This document shows positions 1-8,888 of a stretch of 64,000 nt of DNA, piece by piece. This DNA comes from DASRWT01 sp963748485 (lineage in GTDB: Bacteria > Methylomirabilota > Methylomirabilia > Rokubacteriales > CSP1-6), in contig CAVVJF010000009.1 of assembly GCA_963748485.1 (NCBI GenBank), forward strand, positions 930,001 to 994,000, written 5' to 3'. A program made the translations under genes and the position numbers. The notes beneath the pieces were generated by a model. It was not told the origin of the DNA and did not search any database. It was given only the letters and a program-made list of their open reading frames with translations. Numbering within the stretch: the stretch's first letter is position 1; each line of letters begins with the position of its first letter.

Positions 1-2407
1 CGATGGCGGCGTCGGGCTCGCCCTTCAAGTAGTGGTAGTTGACGAGATAGGTGTACACGCGCGCCAGGCGCGATTCGTCGTTGATGAGCTTGGCCATGTT
101 CTCGGCTTGCTGCGAGAGCGTCAGGGCCTTCTGCAGCTCGCCCAGTTGCAGCAGCGACGGCCGCATCTCGAGCCGCGTGTCGATGGCCGCCTCGCTGGCC
201 TCCCGGGTCTCCGGCAGGTTCCCCAGTGCCACCAGGGCCTGCTCGAGCAGCGCCACCGCCTCACGGTTGGCCGAGCGGCCCGAGGCCTTGGCGCCGGCCT
301 GGCGCAGATACGTCACCGCCTTGGGCCACACCTCGCCGCGGAACGCGTGATCCGCCATCAGGTCAATCTGCTCGGCACGCCGCTCGGGCTGGATGCGCTC
401 GAGCGTCTCCAGGATGCGGCCGTGCAGCGTGCGGCGCCGCTCCTGCAGGAGGCTCCCATAGGCCACCCCGTGGGTGAGCGCGTGCGTGAACGTGTAAACG
501 AGGTCGGGGAAGAGCCCAGTCTCGAACAGGAACTCCGCCTGCTGCAGCCGGGTCAGGCGATGCCGCAGCTCATCCTCGGGCATCTCGCCGACGGCGGTCA
601 GGATTGTGAAGGCCACGTCCTTGCCGATGACGGCGGCGGCCTGGAGCAGCCGCTTGTCGTCCGTGTCCAGCCGATCGATACGCGACGCGATAACCGCTTG
701 AACCGTGGCGGGCACCTGGATGGTGGTCAGCGGCTTGGCGAGGCGATAGCTCCCGCGCTCGCCCACCAGCCCCCGCGTCTCGACGAGCGTGCGCACGCAC
801 TCCTCGAGGAAGAAGGGATTGCCCTCGGTACGCGCCACCAGGAGCCCCTTCACCGGCTCGAGGCTCTCGTGCCCGCCCAGGATGCCGCGCAGGAGCTCGT
901 CGGCCGTCGCGGGCGGCAGCGGATCGAGGCGGAGCTGCGTGTAATGGCTGCGGCTCGCCCAGCCGTGCTGGTACTCGGGGCGATAGCCCACGAGGAGGAG
1001 GATCTGCGCGGTGGGCAGGCTCTCGACCAGGCTGTCCAGGAAGGCCTGCGTCTCGGAGTCGATCCAGTGGAGATCCTCGCACACGAGCAGCAGCGGCTGC
1101 ACCTGGCTCTCGCGCAGCAGGAGCCGCTTGAGGGCGTCCAGGATGCGCTGGCGCCGCTGCGGCGAGTCGGGGCCCGGCCACTCCGGATCGTCGGCGGGTA
1201 CGTCGAGCAGCGTGAGGAAGGCGGGCAGCGTGGGCCGCAGCGTCTCGTCGAGGGTGAGGAGCTTGCCCGTCACCTTCTCGCGGGTGCGTCGGGCGTCGTC
1301 GCGCTCGTCGATCTGGAAGTACCGCCGCAGCAGCTCCACCACCGGGAAATAGGGCGTGAGCTTGCTGTAGGAGACGGCGGCCGCCTCCCCCATGAGCCAG
1401 CCCTGGGTCCGGTGCGAATGCGTGAACTCCCAGAAGAGCCGCGACTTGCCCACCCCGGGCTCGCCCACCAGGGCCACCACCTGCCCGTGCCCGGCGCGCG
1501 CGCGCTCGAGGGCCTGGCGCAGGCGATCGAGCTCGGCGTCGCGGCCCACGAAGGGCGAGAGCCCCCGCGCCGCGGACGCTTGCATGCGGGAGCGCACCTG
1601 CCCCGCCCCCACCACCTCGTAGACCTCCACGGGATCGCTCATGCCCTTGACGGGCACGGGGCCGAGCGCCTTCACCTCCACGTAGCCCTCCGCCAGGCGC
1701 AGGGTGTGAGCGGTGATGAGGTTGCTGCCGGGGCGCGCGAGCTGCTCCATGCGCGCGGCCAGGTGCGTGGTCTGCCCCACCGCGGTGTAGTCCATGTGGA
1801 GGTCGCTGCCGATGGAGCGCACGACGACCTCGCCGGAGTTGAGCCCCACGCGGATCTGCACGTCGATGCCCTGATTGCGGCGCAGCTCCTCGGCGTAGCG
1901 CCCCACCGTGTCCTGCATGCGGATGGCCGTGTAGCAGGCGCGGACGGCGTGATCCTCGTGCGCGAGCGGCGCGCCGAACAGCGCCATGATGCCGTCGCCC
2001 ATCACCTGGTTCACCGTGCCCTCGTAGCGGTGCACCGCCTCCATCATCCGCTCCAGCACGGGATCGAGGAGCCGGCGCGCCTCCTCGGGGTCGCGATCGG
2101 CGAGGAGTTCCATCGAGCCCTTGAGATCGGCGAAGAGCACCGTCACCTGCTTGCGCTCGCCGGCGAGATCGGCGCGCGCGGTGCGGATCTTCTCGGCGAG
2201 GTACTTTGGCGTGTAGCTCGCGGGGGCGCGCGCGACGGGGCGGACGGCCGCCTGCTCTGCCAGGGAGGCGCCGCAGTTCCCGCAGAACTTCTTGCCCGCA
2301 CCGACCGGGTGCCCGCACGACGGGCACGAGGCCTCCACCCGGGCCCCGCAATCCTCGCAGAAGCGCGCGTCGGCCCGGTTCTCGGTCTGGCAGCGCGGAC
2401 ACTTCAC
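1..2407 (-). CDS. Double zinc-ribbon / class III adenylate cyclase / AAA ATPase regulator (3' truncated)
   Basis: The C-terminus runs off the left edge; about 802 residues are visible. The protein starts with two zinc ribbons (CPRC..CEDCG and CPSCG..CGNCG, residues 3-50), then a class III nucleotide cyclase domain (about 75-250; VLFADLKGS carries a metal-binding Asp), then an AAA/NACHT-like ATPase with a Walker A GEPGVGKS near residue 312, then helical TPR-like sequence. This architecture is a widespread stand-alone signalling ATPase; its substrate is unknown, and cyclase activity is inferred only from the domain. The GTG start is chosen because a GAGGGGAGGGG ribosome site precedes it and the first CxxC follows at once. 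It is divergent from the MFS gene. Confidence 0.88.
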   Translation of the reverse strand, partial: MKCPRCQTENRADARFCEDCGARVEASCPSCGHPVGAGKKFCGNCGASLAEQAAVRPVARAPASYTPKYLAEKIRTARADLAGERKQVTVLFADLKGSMELLADRDPEEARRLLDPVLERMMEAVHRYEGTVNQVMGDGIMALFGAPLAHEDHAVRACYTAIRMQDTVGRYAEELRRNQGIDVQIRVGLNSGEVVVRSIGSDLHMDYTAVGQTTHLAARMEQLARPGSNLITAHTLRLAEGYVEVKALGPVPVKGMSDPVEVYEVVGAGQVRSRMQASAARGLSPFVGRDAELDRLRQALERARAGHGQVVALVGEPGVGKSRLFWEFTHSHRTQGWLMGEAAAVSYSKLTPYFPVVELLRRYFQIDERDDARRTREKVTGKLLTLDETLRPTLPAFLTLLDVPADDPEWPGPDSPQRRQRILDALKRLLLRESQVQPLLLVCEDLHWIDSETQAFLDSLVESLPTAQILLLVGYRPEYQHGWASRSHYTQLRLDPLPPATADELLRGILGGHESLEPVKGLLVARTEGNPFFLEECVRTLVETRGLVGERGSYRLAKPLTTIQVPATVQAVIASRIDRLDTDDKRLLQAAAVIGKDVAFTILTAVGEMPEDELRHRLTRLQQAEFLFETGLFPDLVYTFTHALTHGVAYGSLLQERRRTLHGRILETLERIQPERRAEQIDLMADHAFRGEVWPKAVTYLRQAGAKASGRSANREAVALLEQALVALGNLPETREASEAAIDTRLEMRPSLLQLGELQKALTLSQQAENMAKLINDESRLARVYTYLVNYHYLKGEPDAAI

Positions 2408-2433
2408 CTCTGGCCCCTCCCCTCGGTCCGCCA

Positions 2434-2462
2434 AGAGTAGCCGCCGCGGGTGACAGCGTCAA
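2434..2462 (-). promoter_or_regulatory. Sigma70-type promoter for the cyclase/AAA gene
   Basis: Read on the minus strand: a TTGACG -35 element (2457-2462), a 17-nt spacer and a TACTCT -10 element (2434-2439). Transcription would begin near 2427 and give a leader of about 20 nt holding the ribosome site of the gene starting at 2407. The -35 matches 5 of 6 consensus bases; the -10 is weaker (3 of 6). Confidence 0.55.
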
Positions 2463-2518
2463 GCGGCGCGCGGACTTAGCAGCCGGGCCCCTTGAGAACG
2501 GGCGTATAGTCCTCCGTT

Positions 2519-3688
2519 GTGAGCGCACCGCCTCGACACGGCGCGCGCGGGGCGCCCTCGCTGTTCGTCCCGTGCTTCGCCGCCGCGGCTCAGACCGCGA
2601 TTCTGATCAATCACGCCCCGCTGCTGCCGCTGATCATGCGCGATCTCGGCATCACGCCCACGCAGGCGGGGCTGCTCTCCACCGCGATGTTCCTCGGGGC
2701 GGGGCTCCTGGCGCTTCCCGCCGGCCACCTCACCGACTGGCTCGGCGCGCGCTGGATGACGGTGCTCTCGATCGTGATCCTGGGCATCTCGACCTTGGCC
2801 CTCGCCGCGGCGCCGACCTATCTCGCCATGCTCGCCATCCGCCTCGTGTCGGGCGTCGGCGTGAGCACGTCGTTCATCACGGTGAGCCACTACGTGAACG
2901 CGCTATGGAGCGGGCCGCGCCGCGCCCTGGCGCAGGGCCTGCTCGGCGGCTCCATGCAGCTCGGCATCGGGCTGGCGATCTTCGTCCTCCCCTGGGTGGC
3001 GACGCGCTCGTCGTGGCGCATGGCCTTCGCCGTGTGCGCCGTGCCGACGGCCATGGCGCTCGTGCTCTGGCTGGTCGCGGCGCGCCCGACGCCGCCGGAG
3101 GGGCCCCGCACGCCCGTGCGCGAGGTCATCGGCGATCCCGCGATGTGGCGGCTGGGCCTGGTCAACGCCTCGACGTTCAGCCTCATCGTGCTACTGGGCA
3201 CCTGGATCGCCGTCTACTTCGTCCAGGAATTCGATCTCTCGCTCACCACGGCGGGGATGCTGGGCTCCCAGGCCTCGATACTTGGCATGGCGGGCCGCCC
3301 GCTCGGCGGCGTCATCCTCGCCCGCGGCGCGATGGGCGCGCGCGCCCTGATTCGCTGGACGCTCACGGGCAGCGTGGTGGGGGTGCTGCTCCTCGCGATC
3401 CCGGGGCGCCCCGTCGGCGTCGCCGTTGCCGCAGTCGTGCTGGTCGGCGTCGCAGCGGCCCTGTCCTATCCCGGCATGCTGGTGCTCGCCGCCCAGGTTC
3501 GCCCCGCCGCGCTCGGCACCCTGCTGGGCGCCATGAGCGTGATCGGCACCCTCGCCGTGATCGTGGGCGCGCCGCTCATGGGCGCGCTCTTCTCGGCCTC
3601 GGGCAGCTTCACCCTGCCCTTCGTCGTCCTCGCCGCCCTCCCCGCCGGCGCCCTCTGGGCCACCGCCCGCCTACCGAGAGGCGGCTGA
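2519..3688 (+). CDS. MFS transporter (CynX/NimT-like)
   Basis: A 389-residue integral membrane protein with about 12 hydrophobic helices. A typical MFS loop motif follows helix 2 (GHLTDWLGARW, about residues 76-86). The N-terminal text (INHAPLLPLIMRDLGITPTQAG) resembles the cyanate/nitroimidazole-type major facilitator branch; the substrate cannot be told. The GTG start at 2519 has no clear ribosome site, and a TATAGT at 2505-2510 lies just upstream, so a leaderless transcript is possible. It is divergent from the cyclase/AAA gene and convergent with the PBP1b-like gene, with a hairpin repeat between the two stops. Confidence 0.85.
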   Translation: MSAPPRHGARGAPSLFVPCFAAAAQTAILINHAPLLPLIMRDLGITPTQAGLLSTAMFLGAGLLALPAGHLTDWLGARWMTVLSIVILGISTLALAAAPTYLAMLAIRLVSGVGVSTSFITVSHYVNALWSGPRRALAQGLLGGSMQLGIGLAIFVLPWVATRSSWRMAFAVCAVPTAMALVLWLVAARPTPPEGPRTPVREVIGDPAMWRLGLVNASTFSLIVLLGTWIAVYFVQEFDLSLTTAGMLGSQASILGMAGRPLGGVILARGAMGARALIRWTLTGSVVGVLLLAIPGRPVGVAVAAVVLVGVAAALSYPGMLVLAAQVRPAALGTLLGAMSVIGTLAVIVGAPLMGALFSASGSFTLPFVVLAALPAGALWATARLPRGG

Positions 3689-3721
3689 CGAGGCAACTCG
3701 CGAAGCGCCCCGAGACCGGGC

Positions 3722-3788
3722 GGCGAGAAGGGTCCAGATGCGAGGCGGCGCCCGAGGGCGCCAACGAAGCAGATGGGCCCTTCTCGCC
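3722..3788. repeat. Hairpin-forming intergenic repeat, copy 1
   Basis: It lies between the convergent MFS and PBP stops. The outer arms (3722-3740 and 3770-3788; GGCGAGAAGGG against CCCTTCTCGCC) are complementary over most of their length, and an inner perfect palindrome GGCGCCC-GA-GGGCGCC spans 3747-3762. A related copy occurs at 33479-33590. It could act as a bidirectional terminator or be a REP/MITE-like element; no transposase is nearby. Confidence 0.7.
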
Positions 3789-3794
3789 GTCCGG

Positions 3795-6098
3795 CTAACG
3801 CCGGAACCAGTTTCTGAATCGGTCCCACCAGCGGTTGATCTGATCGGCCACGCCACCGTGCGCCTCGCAGGCGCCGGGCTCGCTGCCGGACAGGAACACC
3901 TCGGTGACGACCGCCGGGCAGGACTCGGTGGCGCGCAGGCCGGTGGTGGCGTCGATGCGCGCGCTCGCGATGCCGGCGGGCCGCTCGAACGCCGCGGGCG
4001 GATAGGTGCCCGCGGCGCGCTTCATGAAGTCGGTCCAGATGGGGGCGGCCGCCTCGGCGCCGCTCAGCCCGTGGGGCCGGCCGTCGTCGTAGCCCACCCA
4101 GACGAGGGTGACGAGGTTCGCCGTGTAGCCGACGAACCAGGCATCGCGAGAGTCGTTGGTGGTGCCCGTCTTGCCCGCCACCGGCCCGCTGAGGCCGAGG
4201 TTGCGCACGGCGGCGCCCGTGCCGGTGTCGATCACGCCCTGTAGCGCGCTGGTGAGCAGGAACGCCTCGGCAGCGGAGATGGCCTGGCGCGGCGGCTCCG
4301 CCTCGCGGCTCTCGGCGACCGCGCTGACCGGACGCGCGAGGCCGCCCGTGGCGAGCGGGATGTAGGCGCGCGCCAGCTCGAGCGGCGTCACCTCGAAGGC
4401 ACCCAGCGCGATGGCCGGCACCGGCTTGAGGTCGCTCTCGATGCCCATTCGTCGCGCGGCGTCGATGATGGCGGGCAACCCCACGGCCTGCGCGATCCGA
4501 ACCGTCGCGCCGTTGAGCGAGCCCTCGAGCGCGCGGCGCACGGACACCTGCCCCTCGTAGAGGTCCGAGTAGTTGCGCGGCGTCCAGGGTTTGCCGTCCA
4601 CGTCGAGGGTGATGGGCGCGTCCTCGACGCGCGACGCCAGCGTGAAGACCGGGCCGTTCTCGCGCGGGGCCAGCGCGGCCAGGTAGACGAAAGGCTTGAA
4701 CGCGGAGCCGGGCTGCCGGCGGGCCTGGGCCGCCCGGTTGTACGGGCTGGTGCGGTAGTCGCGCCCGCCCACCAGGGCACGAATGCCGCCGGTGGCGGGA
4801 TCCACCGCCACCAGCGCCACCTGCAGCCGCTCGGCCGGGCGGTCGGGGGCGCCGCGGCGCGGGCGCAGGCGCGGGAAACGGGTCTCGAGGTCGTCCATCC
4901 CCCGCGCCACCGCCGCCTCGGCGAAGCGCTGCAGCGGCACGTCGAGCGTCGTCATGACCGCCGCGCTGTCGCTGTCGCGCAGATCCTCGTCGCCGCGCCG
5001 AGTGATCTCGGCCTGCACGTAGTCCACGAAGTAGGGCGCGAGGAGCCCGGCGGGCGGCCCCGCCGGGGCGCGCACCGGCTCGCGCCGCGCCCGCTCCTGG
5101 TCGGCGGGCGTGATGCGCTCGAGCTCGCGCATGCGCGCCAGCACGGTGTCGCGGCGCGTCCGCGCGCGCTCGACGCTGACGGCGGGGGACGTGGCGTTGG
5201 GGGCCCGGATCATGCCGGCGAGCACGGCCGATTCGCCGAGGGTGAGCTGCGACGGCTCCTTCCGGAAGTACACGCGCGCGGCGGCGCCGACGCCGCGGAC
5301 GGGCCCCGGTCCCCAGTGGCCGAGGTAGATCTCGTTGAGGTACGTCTCGAGGATCTGCTCCTTCGAGTAGCGCCACTCGAGCGCGGTGGAGAGCCAGGCC
5401 TCTTGCACCTTCCGCAGCATGGTGCGCTCGGGGCTCAGGAGCCGGTTCTTGACCAGCTGCTGGGTGATGGTGCTGCCGCCCTCCACGACGCGTCCAGCCC
5501 GGACATTGGCCCAGAGGGCGCGCAGCACCGCTCGAGCATCCAGCCCCCCGTGGTCGAAGAAGCGCTCGTCCTCGGCGGCGAGCACGGCCTCGCGGAGGCT
5601 GCGGGGCACCTCGGCCAGGCGCACCGGACGATAGGTCTCGCCGGGCTCGGCGCCCGCGCTGGTGAGCACCTCGGCCGGGAGCGCCAGGCTCGGCACCTCG
5701 GTCTGGCCCTGCCGGATGCGCGCGATGCGATCGCCCTGGAGCTCGAGGCGGACGCGCGGGGCATTCTCGCTCACCCCGCCCCCGGGCGGGCGCAGCACGA
5801 TGTCCCAGGTGGTGCCGCCCCGACGGAACTGGCCGGGCCCGGCCGGCGCGGTCCGCGTCTCCTGATAACCGAGCCGCGTGAACAGCCCGGCCAGGTCCGC
5901 CATTCCCACGTGGACACCCGGCCGGAGCACCTGGGGCGAGGCGTAGACGAGCGTGCCTCGGCGGGCCTCCGTCCGACTGAAGCGCGAGAGCTCGGTCGCG
6001 GCGTACGTGAAGAGCCCGAGCGCGATCAGGAGCGCGGCGCCGAGGCCACCCAGAAGCAGCCCACGCCGCAAGGTCAGCACGCGCATACGTCTAGGCAT
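3795..6098 (-). CDS. Class A penicillin-binding protein, PBP1b-like bifunctional transglycosylase/transpeptidase
   Basis: This 767-residue enzyme polymerises lipid II and cross-links peptidoglycan in the periplasm. It has an N-terminal membrane anchor (about residues 10-35), a UB2H-like segment (GTLVYASPQVLRPG..., about 55-125), a GT51 glycosyltransferase with catalytic Glu in AAEDERFFDH (about 176) and GGSTITQQLVKN, and a transpeptidase with SxxK in GSAFKPF (Ser about 464), SLN in GSLNGAT, and GKTGTTND (about 643). All catalytic motifs are intact. The start is uncertain: ATG at 6098 is used, but ATG at 6086 also leaves the anchor, and a sigma54-like motif directly upstream would favour the later start. 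Confidence 0.93.
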   Translation of the reverse strand: MPRRMRVLTLRRGLLLGGLGAALLIALGLFTYAATELSRFSRTEARRGTLVYASPQVLRPGVHVGMADLAGLFTRLGYQETRTAPAGPGQFRRGGTTWDIVLRPPGGGVSENAPRVRLELQGDRIARIRQGQTEVPSLALPAEVLTSAGAEPGETYRPVRLAEVPRSLREAVLAAEDERFFDHGGLDARAVLRALWANVRAGRVVEGGSTITQQLVKNRLLSPERTMLRKVQEAWLSTALEWRYSKEQILETYLNEIYLGHWGPGPVRGVGAAARVYFRKEPSQLTLGESAVLAGMIRAPNATSPAVSVERARTRRDTVLARMRELERITPADQERARREPVRAPAGPPAGLLAPYFVDYVQAEITRRGDEDLRDSDSAAVMTTLDVPLQRFAEAAVARGMDDLETRFPRLRPRRGAPDRPAERLQVALVAVDPATGGIRALVGGRDYRTSPYNRAAQARRQPGSAFKPFVYLAALAPRENGPVFTLASRVEDAPITLDVDGKPWTPRNYSDLYEGQVSVRRALEGSLNGATVRIAQAVGLPAIIDAARRMGIESDLKPVPAIALGAFEVTPLELARAYIPLATGGLARPVSAVAESREAEPPRQAISAAEAFLLTSALQGVIDTGTGAAVRNLGLSGPVAGKTGTTNDSRDAWFVGYTANLVTLVWVGYDDGRPHGLSGAEAAAPIWTDFMKRAAGTYPPAAFERPAGIASARIDATTGLRATESCPAVVTEVFLSGSEPGACEAHGGVADQINRWWDRFRNWFRR

Positions 6099-6100
6099 GG

Positions 6101-6115
6101 GCAACCAACGTGCCA
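6101..6115 (-). promoter_or_regulatory. Sigma54-type -24/-12 motif upstream of the PBP1b-like gene
   Basis: On the minus strand the sequence reads TGGCACGTTGGTTGC, a full match to the TGGCACG-N4-TTGC consensus with GG and GC separated by 10 nt. The predicted start of transcription (near 6089) falls after the ATG at 6098 and 3 nt before the ATG at 6086, so if used it implies the shorter protein and an almost leaderless mRNA. That geometry is odd and lowers confidence. Confidence 0.4.
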
Positions 6116-6220
6116 CCCACAGCCTCAGCAAATACGCGCCCGTCCGTGCCGCAACTCTGGGCCGCCGGGCAGGAGTTACACAAAACCGTGGTAAGGATTA
6201 CCCTCTCGCTGACGCCCGAC

Positions 6221-7552
6221 TTAGCGCGGCGGGATAGACCCCCGCAGGCTCGGGTACCACCGCGTCAGCGGCGAATCCGGCATCAGGATGGTCTCGTCGC
6301 GCTCGGGGCCGGTGGAGACCACGCCGAATCCCACGCCGATCAGGTCCGAGAGGCGCTCGAGGTACTCGCGCGCCTTGGTCGGCAGCTCGCCGTACTCGCG
6401 CAGGCCCTGGGTGGAGGTTTGCCAGCCCGAGTGCTCCTCGTACACCGGCTCGGCCTCGTGCCAGATGCGCTCCTCCTCGGGAAACTCGGTGAGGAGGTCG
6501 CCCTGGTACCGGTAGCCCGTGCAGATCTTGACGGTCTCGCAGGCGTCCAGCACGTCCAGCTTCGTGATGGCGAGGGTGTCCATGCCGTTGATGCGCACGG
6601 CATAGCGCAGCCCCACCGCGTCGGCCCACCCGCAGCGCCGCGGCCGGCCGGTCACCGCCCCGTACTCGTTGCCGCGCGAGCGCAACAGATCCGCGGTCTC
6701 GCCGTGCAGCTCCGTGGGGAACGGGCCGCCACCGACCCGGGTGCAATAGGCCTTGGAGATGCCCAGACAGCCATGGATCTTGGTCGGCGGGATGCCACTG
6801 CCCGTGCAGGCGCCGCCCGCGGTGGTGCTGGACGACGTGATGAAGGGATAGGTCCCGTGGTCGAGGTCCAGCATGGTGCCCTGGGCGCCCTCGAAGAGCA
6901 CCGAGCGGCCGGCATCTATCCAGTGGGATAGCAGCAGGGCGGTGTCGGTGATGTAGGGCGCCAGCCACCCCGCGAAGCGCAGATAGGGACCCAGGATGCC
7001 CTCGACGGAGAACGTCTCGGCGTCGTAGATCTCCCGCAGGATGCGGTTTTTCTGCGTGACGTTGTACTCGAGCTTCTCGCGGAAGAGCTTCTGGTCCAGG
7101 AGATCGGCCATGCGGATGCCGATGCGTGCGGCCTTGTCCGCGTAGGCCGGCCCCACGCCCTTGCCCGTGGTGCCGATGCGCCGCTTGCCCGCCTTGGACT
7201 CGGAGGCGCGGTCGAGCGCGGGGTGGTAGGGCATGATCAGGTGCGCGTTCTTCGATATGTAGAGGTTGCCGTCGAGCGACACCCCGCGCTGCACCAGCGC
7301 CTCCATCTCCTCGATCATGGACGCCGGATCCACCACGACGCCGCAGCCGATCACGCAGCGGCAGCCGGGGCGAAGGATGCCCGACGGGAGCGACTGGAAG
7401 ACGAATTTCTCGCGGCCCACGATCACGGTGTGGCCGGCGTTGTTGCCGCCCTGATAGCGCACGACCGCGTCCACGTGCGACGCGAGCACGTCCACCAGCT
7501 TCCCCTTGGCTTCATCGCCCCACTGGGCGCCGACGACGACGATGTTAGGCAT
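6221..7552 (-). CDS. purA: Adenylosuccinate synthetase
   Basis: It converts IMP, aspartate and GTP to adenylosuccinate, the first committed step from IMP to AMP. The 443-residue product begins NIVVVGAQWGDEAKGK, the family's GTP-binding N-terminus with the catalytic Asp, and includes NNAGHTV and GTTGKGVGPAYADK. The length matches the family. The ATG at 7552 is chosen over an in-frame GTG at 7558 because AAGGAG (7560-7565) sits 7 nt from the ATG. The start overlaps the end of hisZ by 8 nt, so the two are translationally coupled. Confidence 0.97.
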   Translation of the reverse strand: MPNIVVVGAQWGDEAKGKLVDVLASHVDAVVRYQGGNNAGHTVIVGREKFVFQSLPSGILRPGCRCVIGCGVVVDPASMIEEMEALVQRGVSLDGNLYISKNAHLIMPYHPALDRASESKAGKRRIGTTGKGVGPAYADKAARIGIRMADLLDQKLFREKLEYNVTQKNRILREIYDAETFSVEGILGPYLRFAGWLAPYITDTALLLSHWIDAGRSVLFEGAQGTMLDLDHGTYPFITSSSTTAGGACTGSGIPPTKIHGCLGISKAYCTRVGGGPFPTELHGETADLLRSRGNEYGAVTGRPRRCGWADAVGLRYAVRINGMDTLAITKLDVLDACETVKICTGYRYQGDLLTEFPEEERIWHEAEPVYEEHSGWQTSTQGLREYGELPTKAREYLERLSDLIGVGFGVVSTGPERDETILMPDSPLTRWYPSLRGSIPPR

Positions 7553-8885
7553 GGCCACTCTCCTTCAGTCCTGAGAAGTGCTTCGCGGGCTCGCCGAGGA
7601 GGGCGCTGGCGGGAACGACCCGTTCCGCGCTCCCCTGCCCGCCTTGCTCGCTCGCCCGGAGATCCAGCACGCGCACCTCGTCGGCGCGGCGTCCCGGCTC
7701 GCCGATCACGAGCACCCACCGCGCGCGCTGCTGGCGAGCGTAGGCGAGAGAATCGTCCAGTCCCCGGCTGATGATGTCCCGCGCCACCGCCGCGCCGAGA
7801 TCACGATAACGCCGGGCGAGGGCGAGCGCCTGGGTCTTGTCCGCGGTGAAGTCGATGATGTAGAAGTCGGGCCCCGCGACCTCGGGGCGGGCGCCCTGCG
7901 ATTCGAGCGCCAGCATGGCCCGGCCCACCTCGAAAGCGAAGCCCGTGGCCGGGCAATCATAGCCGAAGCGGGCGAGCATCTGGTCGTAGCGGCCGCCGCC
8001 CACCAGTGCGGCGCCGAGTCCGGACACGTAGGCCTCGAAATGCACACCCGAGTAGTAGTCGAAACCCCGCACCTCGCCGAGGTCGAGGAGCACGCTGTCG
8101 GCGAGGCCGTAGAGGCGCAGCAGCCGGTACACCTCGGCGAGGTTGGCCAGCGCGGCCTCGGAGCGCGCGTTCTTCACCAGGCGCTCGGCCCGCTCCAGCA
8201 CGTCGCCGCGTCCGTACAGGGTCGGCAGCGCGAGCAGCGCCTCCGCCACCGCGGCGGGAGCGCCGAGCGCGCCCACCCGACGCTCGAGGGCCGACACGTC
8301 CTTCCGGCCCAGCGCCGAGCGCAGGCCGCGCGCGGTCTCGGAATCGGCGCCGAGGTCCTCGAGCATGCCGCGGAAGAAATCGGTCTGGCCCACATCCAAC
8401 TGGAAGTCGGCCAATCCGAGGGCGCGCAGGCCCTCCACCGTCATCGCGATCATCTCGGCGTCGCCCTCGGGATTGGGCAACCCGACCAGCTCCACGCCCG
8501 CCTGATAGAACTCGCGATACCGGCCCACCTGGGGCTCGGCGTCGCGGAACACATTGGTCACATAGGCCAGGCGCAGCGGCTTGGGCTCGTCGCGCAGACG
8601 CGACGCCACGATGCGGGCAATCTGCGGCGTGATGTCGGCGCGCAGGGCGAGCAGGCGTCCGCTCTCACGGTCCACCAGCTTGAACATGCCCTCCTGGAGG
8701 TCCACGTCCGTGCCTTTCGAGAGCACGTCGAAGTACTCGTAGGTGGGCGTGACCACCTCGCGATAGCCCCAGCGGCGGAAGACGCCGAGAAGCCGCTCTT
8801 CCACCACTCGCTTGGTGGCGGCCTCGTCGGGCAGATAGATCTTCACGCCCTTGGGAAGCTGAGTCTGCGGCGGCCGGCGCTCCAT
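7545..8885 (-). CDS. hisZ: ATP phosphoribosyltransferase regulatory subunit
   Basis: HisZ is a class II histidyl-tRNA synthetase paralogue that forms a complex with the short form of HisG in the first step of histidine synthesis. The 446-residue protein shows the synthetase-like core: FRRWGYREVVTPTYEY, LRADITPQIARIVASR, YVTNVFRDAEPQVGRYREFYQAGVE split by short gaps, and GGGRYDQMLARFG late in the chain. HisZ rather than HisS is favoured by its typical start, lack of an anticodon-binding-length tail, and location before purA, a common pairing. It begins 3 nt after the phosphatase stop. hisG itself is not in the window. Confidence 0.9.
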   Translation of the reverse strand: MERRPPQTQLPKGVKIYLPDEAATKRVVEERLLGVFRRWGYREVVTPTYEYFDVLSKGTDVDLQEGMFKLVDRESGRLLALRADITPQIARIVASRLRDEPKPLRLAYVTNVFRDAEPQVGRYREFYQAGVELVGLPNPEGDAEMIAMTVEGLRALGLADFQLDVGQTDFFRGMLEDLGADSETARGLRSALGRKDVSALERRVGALGAPAAVAEALLALPTLYGRGDVLERAERLVKNARSEAALANLAEVYRLLRLYGLADSVLLDLGEVRGFDYYSGVHFEAYVSGLGAALVGGGRYDQMLARFGYDCPATGFAFEVGRAMLALESQGARPEVAGPDFYIIDFTADKTQALALARRYRDLGAAVARDIISRGLDDSLAYARQQRARWVLVIGEPGRRADEVRVLDLRASEQGGQGSAERVVPASALLGEPAKHFSGLKESGHA

Positions 8886-8888
8886 CGA

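Noticed and set aside
32..2440. A long uninterrupted + strand frame opposite the cyclase/AAA gene
   Set aside because: Its residues are Leu/His/Arg-rich without family motifs, while the minus strand shows zinc ribbons, a cyclase domain and Walker A in one frame with a promoter and ribosome site. It is an antisense effect of high GC content.
2492..2510. TTGAGA and TATAGT before the MFS gene as a sigma70 promoter
   Set aside because: The two hexamers are only 7 nt apart; only the TATAGT could count and no -35 lies at the right distance.
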